Shown in pieces: positions 40,526 to 47,615 of a stretch of DNA of 47,615 nt (positions are counted from its first letter, which is position 1; each line of letters starts with the position of its first letter). Below the pieces are notes generated by a model. The model ran no database searches, was not told the origin of the DNA, and was given only the letters and a program-made list of their open reading frames with translations. This DNA is from a virus: the IMG/VR virus record IMGVR_UViG_3300044675_000835, positions 1 to 47,615 of that record; one strand, written 5' to 3'. The position numbers were made by a program, and so were the translations under genes.

Positions 40526-41877
40526 TATTTTGCACCCTTACGTTTAATCTTACCGTCAGTATCAAGATACTCAGTGTTTGGTGGAATAGCATTATATTCT
40601 GCCTGAGTCTTTGGTGCGGGGCGTGACGTTGCTGGTGTCGCTGCTGGTGCAGCAACAGGCGCTGGCTGTGTTTCTGCTGGCGCTGTTGGACCAACAGAAA
40701 TCATTCGATCATTCATAATTCTAGCAACAGCATTATAAAGTGGAACACCTGTTGGGCTGGCAAATCCATTAGTGATTAATGCTTGTCTAGCCAACGCCCG
40801 TTCAGCAGCAAACATCTTCCGCTGTTCCTCAACTGGCATCTCAGCTTTCTGAGTACGACTTACAAATGTTGTACCATCTTCCATTTTAGTTGTTTTGAAC
40901 TCAACATATTTACGCCATGAAGCGCCCTCATCTTCTCTCATACGATTATTGACATAAGCATTAACACTGGTGTTAATTGCATTATATGTTTCTTTATTAT
41001 CAGGCTCTTTAGCAGTAGAAGTTGCCAGAGCATGGGCCTTAATACTTTGCTCAGTTCTTGCAATATCCTCAGAAAGTTGTTTCTTCTTAGCATCATCTTT
41101 TTCATCGAGTAGCTTAATACGAAGACCATCGGCGCGTTTGTTAAGAGTTTCGACAGGAGCGTCAATATAAGTTTTTGCCAGATCAAAAAGTCTTTTTGCT
41201 TCTGTATACTTAGGATTATCTTTACCTTCAGTTTTTTCAATATTAAACATATCAACTGCTGCCAAGTCCATAGCCTCTTGAACAGAACCAATTTTCTTTG
41301 GTTCTTTCTTAAACACCTCAGTGTTAATGCTACCCATAGACGGAACAGTGGCGGTAGCTGGCATACGCTCAAAGCCACGCAGTTCAGACTCTGGAATACC
41401 GGTTGCCATAGCAGCCTTCTCACCCATCTTACGCTGAGTATCAGCAGAAGGACCAAAGAACTTTGTAGACACCGGAGCAGCGGCAGCAGTTTGAGTAGGT
41501 TGAATCTTGCCAATCTCACTGACATAGTTATCAAACTTCATACCAGCCGCATTTTTACTAACCTTAATCATGTCACGAACTGTGACCTGCTTACCCTGTG
41601 CAAGCATCTGCTGATACATGTCAACAAGATTTGGAACACCGGCAGCAGCAATGCGCTCTTCCTCATTCAAATCAGGTTGAAAATTCAGAAGCTGTGCATC
41701 TCTCTTCTTGATGTCAGCACGAAGCGCTTCTGTAGTCTCTTGATATTTATTATAGTTTTCAAAAGAATTCTTAGTGCGTTGAGCAATGAGAGCATTAGTC
41801 TGCTTACGCTCTTCATCCATAATATCACCGGCAGTTGTTGCAATGCCAGTGATAAGTCCTTTTAAAGAGAACCCCAT
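40525..41877 (-). CDS. Virion-associated protein, helical
   Basis: A 450-residue, Lys/Glu/Ala-rich, mostly helical protein with probable coiled coil (RADGLRIKLLDEKDDAKKKQ). The last 60 residues are Pro/Ala/Thr rich and end RKGAK. It probably works with its 1180-residue neighbour as an internal virion or tail protein. No family is recognised. Its start overlaps the upstream gene's stop. Confidence 0.78.
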   Translation of the reverse strand: MGFSLKGLITGIATTAGDIMDEERKQTNALIAQRTKNSFENYNKYQETTEALRADIKKRDAQLLNFQPDLNEEERIAAAGVPNLVDMYQQMLAQGKQVTVRDMIKVSKNAAGMKFDNYVSEIGKIQPTQTAAAAPVSTKFFGPSADTQRKMGEKAAMATGIPESELRGFERMPATATVPSMGSINTEVFKKEPKKIGSVQEAMDLAAVDMFNIEKTEGKDNPKYTEAKRLFDLAKTYIDAPVETLNKRADGLRIKLLDEKDDAKKKQLSEDIARTEQSIKAHALATSTAKEPDNKETYNAINTSVNAYVNNRMREDEGASWRKYVEFKTTKMEDGTTFVSRTQKAEMPVEEQRKMFAAERALARQALITNGFASPTGVPLYNAVARIMNDRMISVGPTAPAETQPAPVAAPAATPATSRPAPKTQAEYNAIPPNTEYLDTDGKIKRKGAK

Positions 41878-42365
41878 TATTTTGCTCCTTTAGCCATCAG
41901 GCCACGACTTGTTACAGTCTCAGGCACTTCTTCCTTAGATAGAGGTGGCTGAGTTGCTGATTGTGTAACTTCCCTAATTGCATCACGGGCAATCTTATCA
42001 TCAACCTTATTCATCTTTTCTCCATCGTCTGCTGTTAAGATGTAGCCAATGCCGTTAAGTTCTGCAAGAGCTTTAATCATTTCAACAACAACAACAGACA
42101 CCATCATACCAGTGTCAACACTGTGAACACCATTCATTACAGAATAATTAACTAGCCCCATAACTGTTTCATGAACAGGTGCATCTTTGGATATCGCATC
42201 CATCAAAGCATCAACAAGTTCTGGTTCAGTTAAGCGTTCAGTGTAATAGTCAACAACCTCAGACAACTTAGTAAGCTGTGGAGGTTGTTCCCACGGACGA
42301 TTGCCGGGTTCCGTTGTAAGCGACATGCCGGGAATTGGAGCACTAAGAAAATCAATCTTTGCCAT
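41877..42365 (-). CDS. Hypothetical late protein
   Basis: A 162-residue, acidic, mainly helical protein (EVVDYYTERLTEPELVDALM). It ends SRGLMAKGAK, similar to the ends of other late proteins. The start lies within the tail of the upstream gene. A virion-associated or chaperone role is possible. Unknown family. Confidence 0.75.
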   Translation of the reverse strand: MAKIDFLSAPIPGMSLTTEPGNRPWEQPPQLTKLSEVVDYYTERLTEPELVDALMDAISKDAPVHETVMGLVNYSVMNGVHSVDTGMMVSVVVVEMIKALAELNGIGYILTADDGEKMNKVDDKIARDAIREVTQSATQPPLSKEEVPETVTSRGLMAKGAK

Positions 42366-42561
42366 TTAAAAGCTCCTCTTTGCGTGTGCGAATAGTGTCA
42401 ATGTAAGAAGCAATTTCATCAGTTACATCAGTGCCTCTTGTTGGTCCAACAGGAAACTTAGTTCTGGCAAGCAAACCGCTTCCAGTTAAATCAGTTTTCT
42501 TTGAGGCTTTAGCGGCAGAAATCTTTTCATCCACCTGTTTCATTATTTTATAATAGCTCAT
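42352..42561 (-). CDS. Small hypothetical late protein
   Basis: A 69-residue basic protein starting MSYYKIMKQVDEKISAAK. I use the ATG at 42561, preceded by AGGACAGGT, rather than an ATG lying inside the 667-residue gene. It overlaps the following gene by 14 bases. Unknown function. Confidence 0.72.
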   Translation of the reverse strand: MSYYKIMKQVDEKISAAKASKKTDLTGSGLLARTKFPVGPTRGTDVTDEIASYIDTIRTRKEELLNGKD

Positions 42562-42569
42562 ACCTGTCC

Positions 42570-44573
42570 TTATTTCAAAGCCCAACGAAGTGCAAGAGAA
42601 CCAATAGCAGTCCACAGTGAGTCGTTGGAAGCCTGTTTAGCAGCAGAAGTTGTAGCACTTGATGTTATCTGTGATTTAATTATTTCTACAGCGCGATCTG
42701 CTTCTTTCTCGTAGCTGCTCCATGCCATTTCAATCTGATCACGATAGAGTTGAGTGGCATTATTATACTCTGCCAATGTCATTGCTTGCAAGTTCTGTGC
42801 ATTAACATAATTGGCAGCATTAATGGCAGCAGTGTTTGCTGTGCTAATCTCACGCCGCCATTGAACATTAGACTGATCAATGACAAGACGCTGTGTGCTG
42901 TTAAACTGATCACGTAAGTTCTGTGCTTCAGCATTAAACTTGCTGATAGAGTTTGTTTGATCAGCATTGAACTGAGTCAACGCATTCTGCTGAGCAGTGT
43001 TGAACTGACTAACTTGTGTAGCCAAGTTGGCATTGAATTGATTTGATTGATTAACGCTGCTGGCATTGAATTGCTTAGAAGCATTATCAGCAGCAGTGTC
43101 AGACAACAAGGCTGTAGTAATCTGTTGTGCTTTAAACAAAGTTGTCTGCTGCTCATTCTGCAAGTTCTGCATGTCCATTTCAAGGAAGCTCTTAGCGTTA
43201 AGAACAGCAGCTTGCTGACGATTGTTCAGGTTGGTCAAATCCATATTAGCAACAGTGGCAGCATTTGCCATGATGGCTGCTTGTTGATTAGACAGGTTTG
43301 CCAAGTCCATTGTCTGAGCAAGACGGGCATTCTCAAGAGCAATCTGTTGAGTTGCCGTAAAGTTCATGTTGGCAATGTCAGATATCTTGGCAGCGTTCAA
43401 CACCTTAGTCTGGAAGGTTTGATCAAATTCTTGACCAATGAATGCTGCTCGTTGTTGTGCTGAAAGCATAGCCATCTGCTGACGATTAGAAAGGTTTTGC
43501 AAACCCATCTGTTCAAACACTTTGGCATCAGCAGCAGCAATAGGTGTAGCAGCTTCCAGAGCAGCTTGCACAATGGCTTGACCAGCCAGACTAGAAGCAC
43601 CCAATCCACGAGCAGCCAACATTGCTGTAGCTGAACGCATGGTGGCAGCAGCCCAAGGTGGTGGCTTGCCAGCGTCAAAGTCTGTCATCAACTTATTAAG
43701 CTGACCTTGCACAGTCATTTCATCAGTGACAACACCCTGTGCTGTTTCTGCCCGACTTCTAGCCAAAGCTTCTTCAGCCCTAGCCATGTCAACACCACTG
43801 CCAGAAACCATTTCACCAGCCTGAGCAACACGATCAGCAGGAGCAACCACTTTGGTGGCTGTGCCTTGTGCTGCTGTTGCCAATGCTCCTTGTGACACAG
43901 CGCCTTGCTGAGCCTGTACAATGGCTTCAGGAGTCATTTGACCAGTGGCTGGTGCTACCCCAGCCAAAGCTGTTTGAATGGCAGGAGCAGCCGCTGTAGT
44001 GGTTACAGTGGATGCCGGTGCTGTTGGTGCTGCCACAGCAGCTGTTGCTGGTGCTGCTTGAGCAATTGTTGAAGTTGCTGCTGTTGGTGGTGCAGTGCTA
44101 TCCCTGACAATTTGTTCTGGTGTTACAGGGTTTAAAGCAGCAGTTACAGCAGCTGGTTCGCCAGCAATTGGCTTACCACCAATGGGTGTATATGTAACAT
44201 CACCACCACCAGTGACGGCACCAGTTTGTGGTTGTGTCATAGTGTAATTGGTTACACCCGCTGCTCGTGCAGCCATTGGGGTATTATATTGTTTTCCATC
44301 GGGACCATATACAATGACTTGAGGGCCAGCGTCCATGCTAAGGGATGATGGTGCCACTGGATTACCAAACTTATCTACAGTGCCACCCTCAGCATACTTA
44401 CGAACAACACCACCCTTAGCCATCTTGGCAACATACTTGTCAGTGACAGCGTTGAACTTAGAAGCCAGCGATGGTGAGCTATTGAGAAACATATCGAAGC
44501 CCTGCATTGGACCATCGTAGCCCATCTTACGAGCTACAATCTCTCTTTGTTTTGCTGTAAAGTTTTCAGCCAT
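42570..44573 (-). CDS. Repeat-rich virion protein (probable internal or tail component)
   Basis: A 667-residue protein. The N-terminus has MAKGGVVRKYAEGGTVDKFG (51-70). Residues 100-270 are Ala/Thr/Pro rich and probably flexible. Two helical repeat systems follow: units like MDLxNLxNxQQAA (about 390-480) and units like QFNAxxxNQ (about 500-580). Such long coiled arrays suit a component that lines or spans a tube. I recall similar proteins in aquatic podoviruses, without known role. Confidence 0.82.
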   Translation of the reverse strand: MAENFTAKQREIVARKMGYDGPMQGFDMFLNSSPSLASKFNAVTDKYVAKMAKGGVVRKYAEGGTVDKFGNPVAPSSLSMDAGPQVIVYGPDGKQYNTPMAARAAGVTNYTMTQPQTGAVTGGGDVTYTPIGGKPIAGEPAAVTAALNPVTPEQIVRDSTAPPTAATSTIAQAAPATAAVAAPTAPASTVTTTAAAPAIQTALAGVAPATGQMTPEAIVQAQQGAVSQGALATAAQGTATKVVAPADRVAQAGEMVSGSGVDMARAEEALARSRAETAQGVVTDEMTVQGQLNKLMTDFDAGKPPPWAAATMRSATAMLAARGLGASSLAGQAIVQAALEAATPIAAADAKVFEQMGLQNLSNRQQMAMLSAQQRAAFIGQEFDQTFQTKVLNAAKISDIANMNFTATQQIALENARLAQTMDLANLSNQQAAIMANAATVANMDLTNLNNRQQAAVLNAKSFLEMDMQNLQNEQQTTLFKAQQITTALLSDTAADNASKQFNASSVNQSNQFNANLATQVSQFNTAQQNALTQFNADQTNSISKFNAEAQNLRDQFNSTQRLVIDQSNVQWRREISTANTAAINAANYVNAQNLQAMTLAEYNNATQLYRDQIEMAWSSYEKEADRAVEIIKSQITSSATTSAAKQASNDSLWTAIGSLALRWALK

Positions 44574-44590
44574 TATTACTACCTTTTATA

Positions 44591-45055
44591 TTAAGCCACA
44601 AGGCCGTTTAGATATACAGTCTTACCATCTTTTTTGACAGCTGTCAATGCTTGGCACTTGAGATTGTTACTATCGTATGATACATGAACCCATCCGCTAT
44701 CTGGAATACCCGGAGTATAAAACTCTAAAATCAATTGTGTATATTGTAAACTATCTTTGATATATTGTGCAAGTGTTGCGTTAGGAATACCAGCAATTTC
44801 AATGTCAGCCGCTTGCCCCTTGCAATGGTCGCTGGTGCGACTCCCACCAACAGCAGCATTGACATCTGGACTGCGATAGCCACTGTTGACTTTAATGCCA
44901 ACACCATAGTGGTCACGCAATGGCTGTAACACTTTCTCAGCCAGCAGCTTTAGATTTGCAATGTCAGCTTCTGTTGGTTCATTGGGCATGCCTTTACGCA
45001 GAGCAGTTTCGCTCTTTGTCATTTCATGCAAGGAGAAGTTTGCTGTCAGATTCAT
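44591..45055 (-). CDS. Endolysin, peptidase M15 family
   Basis: A 154-residue protein. SDHCKGQAADIE supplies the zinc ligands H77 and D84, and SGWVHVS the third (H124); a Glu in LILEFY (E111) fits the catalytic position. The motif is typical of M15 (VanY/D-Ala-D-Ala carboxypeptidase-like) phage endolysins that cut peptidoglycan cross-links. It follows the holin-like gene, as in a standard lysis cassette, and overlaps it by ATGA. Confidence 0.9.
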   Translation of the reverse strand: MNLTANFSLHEMTKSETALRKGMPNEPTEADIANLKLLAEKVLQPLRDHYGVGIKVNSGYRSPDVNAAVGGSRTSDHCKGQAADIEIAGIPNATLAQYIKDSLQYTQLILEFYTPGIPDSGWVHVSYDSNNLKCQALTAVKKDGKTVYLNGLVA

Positions 45056-45462
45056 TTCTTAACTTTCATATCCATGATCTTTTCTAATGTGCGTCCACCA
45101 AAATAGAAGCTCATCACCAGCATGCCCCACTGTCCTAACAAAGTAACATATACTTCATTGGCATCTAGTCCAAAGGCGCTCATCATTGCAAATGTAAAGT
45201 AACCAACAAAGATGGCGACCAGTGTCATTGGCCTAATATTCTTAGACAACCAAGAGTCTGATGCCATGTCTGACTTCAGTCTATCGGTCAGATTATTCTG
45301 TTCAGTTTTGTACAAGTCAGTATCATTAGCCATCTTAGCCAACTCACCATCCTGTGCCATTTGAGCCAAGTCAAGTTGTGCTTTAGCTTTGGCTTGCGGA
45401 TCAGGAATAAGCTTATCAATCAGCTTACCGCCGACATTTAAAAGTGCGTCAAGACCAATCAT
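45052..45462 (-). CDS. Holin-like membrane protein
   Basis: A 136-residue protein with a charged coiled-coil N-terminus and two hydrophobic segments near the C-terminus (about 81-98, PMTLVAIFVGYFTFAMMSAF, and 105-123, VTLLGQWGMLVMSFYFGG), followed by a basic end. I recognise it as like the small phage family called holin of 3TMs. It would open the inner membrane for the endolysin. Its stop overlaps the endolysin start. Confidence 0.82.
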   Translation of the reverse strand: MIGLDALLNVGGKLIDKLIPDPQAKAKAQLDLAQMAQDGELAKMANDTDLYKTEQNNLTDRLKSDMASDSWLSKNIRPMTLVAIFVGYFTFAMMSAFGLDANEVYVTLLGQWGMLVMSFYFGGRTLEKIMDMKVKK

Positions 45463-46067
45463 TGTTTACTCCTAGATAACATAGTTGCTGCGATTTGTAG
45501 CATTGCACGAGTCTTTTCTAAATTGTCAGGTGGTGATGCCCAACCAACAGTAATCTGTCCAACGAACCTACCCGGTTCCGGTGGAACACTAATACGACAA
45601 GTATAACCAACACCTTTTTCAATATACCAAATTCCCATTTCGCTTTGCGCTGATGTATATTCACCGCATGGAATCTCGTTTGCCATCAGCTTAACTACAT
45701 CCGCATTATTAGATGCGTTCTGAGTAAACAATCCAACATCAAGGCCGTCATTGGTTTTATCACGACCTTCTCTGGTGTAAGCCCTATGCAATATACGAGT
45801 TCCAAACATACTATTCACTTTAAACACTGCCACTACGACAGCACCACTTTGTTTGAATAGATGACCAGCTGCATCCTCTACACGATCTTCAGCAATGCTT
45901 GGAATCTTTTTAGATTCTTTGTAAGCACCAATCAAAAGCTCTTGGTTTTGATATACAAAATAACCACTGAAGGCAAGCACTGCCATCAATACCATTGCGA
46001 ATAGACGAAAAGGACTGCTGACATATGCCAGCACTTTATCGATTATACTAAGACGCTCATCACTCAT
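45459..46067 (-). CDS. Membrane-anchored protein in the lysis cassette
   Basis: A 202-residue protein with an N-terminal transmembrane segment (about 23-41, LFAMVLMAVLAFSGYFVYQ) and a periplasmic domain. The remaining part contains CRISVPPEPGRFVGQI and FKVNSMFGTRILHRAYT. It could be a spanin-like or periplasmic lysis helper. It is coupled to both neighbours. No family is recognised. Confidence 0.75.
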   Translation of the reverse strand: MSDERLSIIDKVLAYVSSPFRLFAMVLMAVLAFSGYFVYQNQELLIGAYKESKKIPSIAEDRVEDAAGHLFKQSGAVVVAVFKVNSMFGTRILHRAYTREGRDKTNDGLDVGLFTQNASNNADVVKLMANEIPCGEYTSAQSEMGIWYIEKGVGYTCRISVPPEPGRFVGQITVGWASPPDNLEKTRAMLQIAATMLSRSKQ

Positions 46068-46555
46068 TTCTGAAAACTACAATTACCAGCACACTGTTCA
46101 AGTATCTCAATTGAGAAATAACCAATGGTACCTACCATAATAAAAAATACAAGTCCTATTAGAATGAGTTCAATGACCTCATCCATTTCTTTCTTACGCT
46201 TTGCCGCTGCTTCTCGCTCACGCCTAGCATCATGGGCTGACTCAACATCCATTGCCGCTGCTCTAGACTTAATCTTGTTCCAGACATCTATCTTGCCACT
46301 CTGCATGAACAGCAGTTGCAACTCATCTTCAAATCGCTTAGCCTGATCTAAAGCCATCTCAATCTGGATGGCAGTACCCATTGATGACTTAGACTTCTTA
46401 GCCTGAACAACCGCTTTAGTTGCTGTTGACTTAGCATCGAAGTATTTACCAAGAACAGGACCAAGCGAAGACACATCGTCAACAGTTTTGCTAACCTTTT
46501 TGATTAGCGCAACCGCTGCCTGTATACCTGCTAGTGCTGTTAAAGGATCAATCAT
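46064..46555 (-). CDS. Membrane protein with basic coiled coil in the lysis cassette
   Basis: A 163-residue protein. I use the ATG at 46555, which overlaps the stop of the small upstream gene; an ATG in the same frame at 46582 is less likely. A long basic coiled region (HDARREREAAAKRKKEMDEV) precedes a C-terminal transmembrane segment (ELILIGLVFFIMVGTIGYF). The architecture suits a lysis regulator or i-spanin-like protein. Unknown family. Confidence 0.75.
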   Translation of the reverse strand: MIDPLTALAGIQAAVALIKKVSKTVDDVSSLGPVLGKYFDAKSTATKAVVQAKKSKSSMGTAIQIEMALDQAKRFEDELQLLFMQSGKIDVWNKIKSRAAAMDVESAHDARREREAAAKRKKEMDEVIELILIGLVFFIMVGTIGYFSIEILEQCAGNCSFQK

Positions 46556-46668
46556 TTCTTTTCTTTCCAAACAAGACACCAAACGTGCTGTCTATCGGAA
46601 GACCACGACCATCTCTTGCACTCATAAACAACATAAGCAGCAGGAGGTGGTGGTGGCAGAGCATCCAC
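46552..46668 (-). CDS. Small proline-rich protein in the lysis cassette
   Basis: A 38-residue protein from a GTG start, with ALPPPPPAAYVVYECKRWSW in the first 20 residues. The GTG overlaps the upstream stop (TAGTG) and the stop overlaps the next ATG (ATGA). These couplings on both sides make me accept it despite the small size. Proline-rich short proteins beside holins recall outer-membrane spanin (Rz1-like) products, but no lipobox is visible. Confidence 0.62.
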   Translation of the reverse strand: MDALPPPPPAAYVVYECKRWSWSSDRQHVWCLVWKEKK

Positions 46669-46898
46669 TAGTGGCTCTTGAAGTCTTGGATGAAGATGGC
46701 TATGGCAGCAATGAGGCCACCAATCCACAGCAAAGGCTTTGCCAGTTTACTCAATGTCTCAAGCACTTTAAAGGCACCCTGAGCAGCCATGAAGGCTGTT
46801 GTAACATCCTTAGTGCTTTCAGTTAAAGCATCCACCTTGCCCTCAACAGCAACAAGCCTGTCGTAGATTTCTCTATGTGTCACTTCATGGTCGCTCAT
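46668..46898 (-). CDS. Putative holin or antiholin with coiled coil
   Basis: A 76-residue protein: an N-terminal coiled coil (REIYDRLVAVEGKVDALTES) followed by a C-terminal hydrophobic segment (about 51-69, AKPLLWIGGLIAAIAIFI). It is similar in layout to XhlA-type phage lysis proteins. It is the first gene of the lysis cassette. Confidence 0.75.
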   Translation of the reverse strand: MSDHEVTHREIYDRLVAVEGKVDALTESTKDVTTAFMAAQGAFKVLETLSKLAKPLLWIGGLIAAIAIFIQDFKSH

Positions 46899-46908
46899 GG
46901 TTGTTCTC

Positions 46909-47139
46909 TTAAGTTGTTTCTACAAACTCAACATCTTGCGGGGCTGTTAGCTTATCTTTAAGCATCTTTAAGAACGATTCTTTACCAACTTGCAGTTGTT
47001 GTAATTGAAACTGAGTAGAACCAATCTTTCGATCAAGGTCTACACAATGATTCAGCAGCAAGACTTGCTCTTCGCTGAATGTGTTTGCGTCATACTCAAT
47101 ACCATCGATTGCTACGATTTGGGGCTTTTTGTTTTCCAT
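46909..47139 (-). CDS. Small conserved late protein
   Basis: A 76-residue protein with VAIDGIEYDANTFSEEQVLL and a coiled centre. I recall similar small proteins near tail genes in aquatic phages. Unknown function. It starts after the terminator at 47153-47184. Confidence 0.75.
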   Translation of the reverse strand: MENKKPQIVAIDGIEYDANTFSEEQVLLLNHCVDLDRKIGSTQFQLQQLQVGKESFLKMLKDKLTAPQDVEFVETT

Positions 47140-47152
47140 TTCGTTTTTCCTT

Positions 47153-47184
47153 TATAAAAAATGCCGTCCAATACGGGTGACGGC
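47153..47184 (-). terminator. Rho-independent terminator upstream of the lysis cassette
   Basis: On the minus strand GCCGTC (47184-47179) pairs with GACGGC (47168-47163) around a 10-base loop and is followed by ATTTTTTAT. It would end the transcript from the tail-related genes beyond the right edge, and reduce readthrough into the lysis block. Confidence 0.85.
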
Positions 47185-47195
47185 AACCCGTTAAC

Positions 47196-47483
47196 TTACA
47201 CGCTCCAAGGCATGCCGTCAAGCACCGCAGGAGCAGCCAAGGCAGCAAGCTGTGCATCAAGTGCGGCTTCCATCTCTGTCAAGTCCAGCGCCGTGCCAAG
47301 CCATGCTTTTACATTGGCTTCAGTGACATTGGCAAATGGGATGACAGTGTCGCCAGCAGTTAAGCCCACAGAGCCGTAACTAGATGCTGTGTGCTCGCCG
47401 GAGGTCTTTGATGCGCTCCAGTGGACAGTGGTAATGATGCCGGTTGAGGCAGCGCGGTTGAGTTGATTGATAGTGATTTGCAT
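47196..47483 (-). CDS. Small phage protein of the DUF7936-like type
   Basis: A 95-residue protein. The beginning (MQITINQLNRAASTGIITTV), SSYGSVGLTAG and a PWSV end belong to a family I recall from phage tail-fibre regions (possibly DUF7936; from memory). It probably supports tail-fibre or fibre-tip assembly. AAAGGAAAAACC precedes the start. It ends just before the terminator. Confidence 0.75.
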   Translation of the reverse strand: MQITINQLNRAASTGIITTVHWSASKTSGEHTASSYGSVGLTAGDTVIPFANVTEANVKAWLGTALDLTEMEAALDAQLAALAAPAVLDGMPWSV

Positions 47484-47493
47484 GGTTTTTCCT

Positions 47494-47550
47494 TTAAGTT
47501 GATTCGAGTGCGGTGATGCGGGTTGTCAGGGCTGTGATGATTTTGTGCAT
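47494..47550 (-). CDS. Possible 18-residue peptide
   Basis: An ATG following AAGGAAAGCACCT opens a short frame ending ITALTTRITALEST, 12 bp after the preceding stop and 10 bp before the next start. It resembles the end of a coiled helix. A real gene is possible but unproven; the alternative is a leader. Confidence 0.4.
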   Translation of the reverse strand: MHKIITALTTRITALEST

Positions 47551-47561
47551 AGGTGCTTTCC

Positions 47562-47615
47562 TTAACAGGCCATCAGTACACAAGGCACACAGAATGAACC
47601 ATCTGCGTAAGTGCA
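47562..47615 (-). CDS. Partial gene at the right edge (C-terminal end only)
   Basis: The last 17 codons of a minus-strand gene whose start lies beyond the right edge. They encode CTYADGSFCVPCVLMAC then TAA. I recall a Cys/Ala-rich ending of this kind in phage proteins near tail genes. Not enough remains to assign a function. Confidence 0.55.
   Translation of the reverse strand, partial: CTYADGSFCVPCVLMAC

Noticed and set aside
40938-41534. Minus-strand 198-codon frame inside the 450-residue virion gene
   Set aside because: Leucine-rich shadow of a coding frame on the same strand; no ribosome site.
1-47615. Phage-type single-subunit RNA polymerase gene
   Set aside because: No frame shows recognisable T7-type RNA polymerase motifs, so host RNA polymerase is assumed. 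It could still lie beyond the window edges.

Overview
This window is most of the genome of a tailed double-stranded DNA phage, probably a podovirus of an aquatic, perhaps Pseudomonadota, host; the host assignment is inference. Head and packaging genes, internal-virion-type proteins, a lysis cassette and a complete replication set are all present, with no bacterial housekeeping gene. No major capsid or tail tube gene is visible. Both edges cut through minus-strand genes, so the missing virion genes probably lie between the right and left edges of a circular or permuted map.

Layout. Positions 1-11460 (minus): a late virion and packaging block. In transcription order it has lysine- and glycine-rich small proteins with an embedded tRNA-Trp, two virion-type proteins, terminase small subunit, an overlapping 156-residue gene, terminase large subunit, an HNH endonuclease, the portal, a small protein and a long protein cut by the left edge. 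Positions 11461-13469 are mostly non-coding and hold repeats, dyads and promoter candidates around one free-standing HNH gene (12206-12778). Positions 13470-19739 (plus) are an AT-rich early block of small, tightly overlapping genes, most unrecognised, many with an AAAGGAAACA-type ribosome binding site. Positions 19810-36950 (plus) are the DNA metabolism block: DUF932 protein, tyrosine integrase, many small genes, primase-helicase, a DNA polymerase with family-B motifs, ssDNA-binding protein, 5'-3' exonuclease, a dATP/dGTP diphosphohydrolase-like protein, HNH nuclease, RNA ligase, class I ribonucleotide reductase (both subunits), a nuclease-like protein and an N4 gp49-like protein. It ends in a bidirectional terminator at 36955-36984. 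Positions 36983-47615 (minus) hold large virion proteins and a lysis cassette (M15 endolysin, holin-like and other membrane proteins).

Working together: no phage RNA polymerase gene is visible, so transcription presumably uses host polymerase. Consistent with that, I find good sigma-70-like promoters (TTGACA-17-TATAAC before the HNH gene; TTGACA-18-TACAAT before the DUF932 gene) and two sigma-54-like -24/-12 elements before the early block. The early block probably holds host-takeover functions, the middle block copies DNA and supplies nucleotides, and the two leftward blocks build, package and release virions. The integrase suggests a capacity to integrate, but I saw no repressor or attachment site.

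The most unusual parts are the regulatory hub at 13080-13470, the glycine-glycine motif shared by otherwise unrelated late proteins, and the predicted cysteine-protease-like and HExxH proteins among the non-virion genes.
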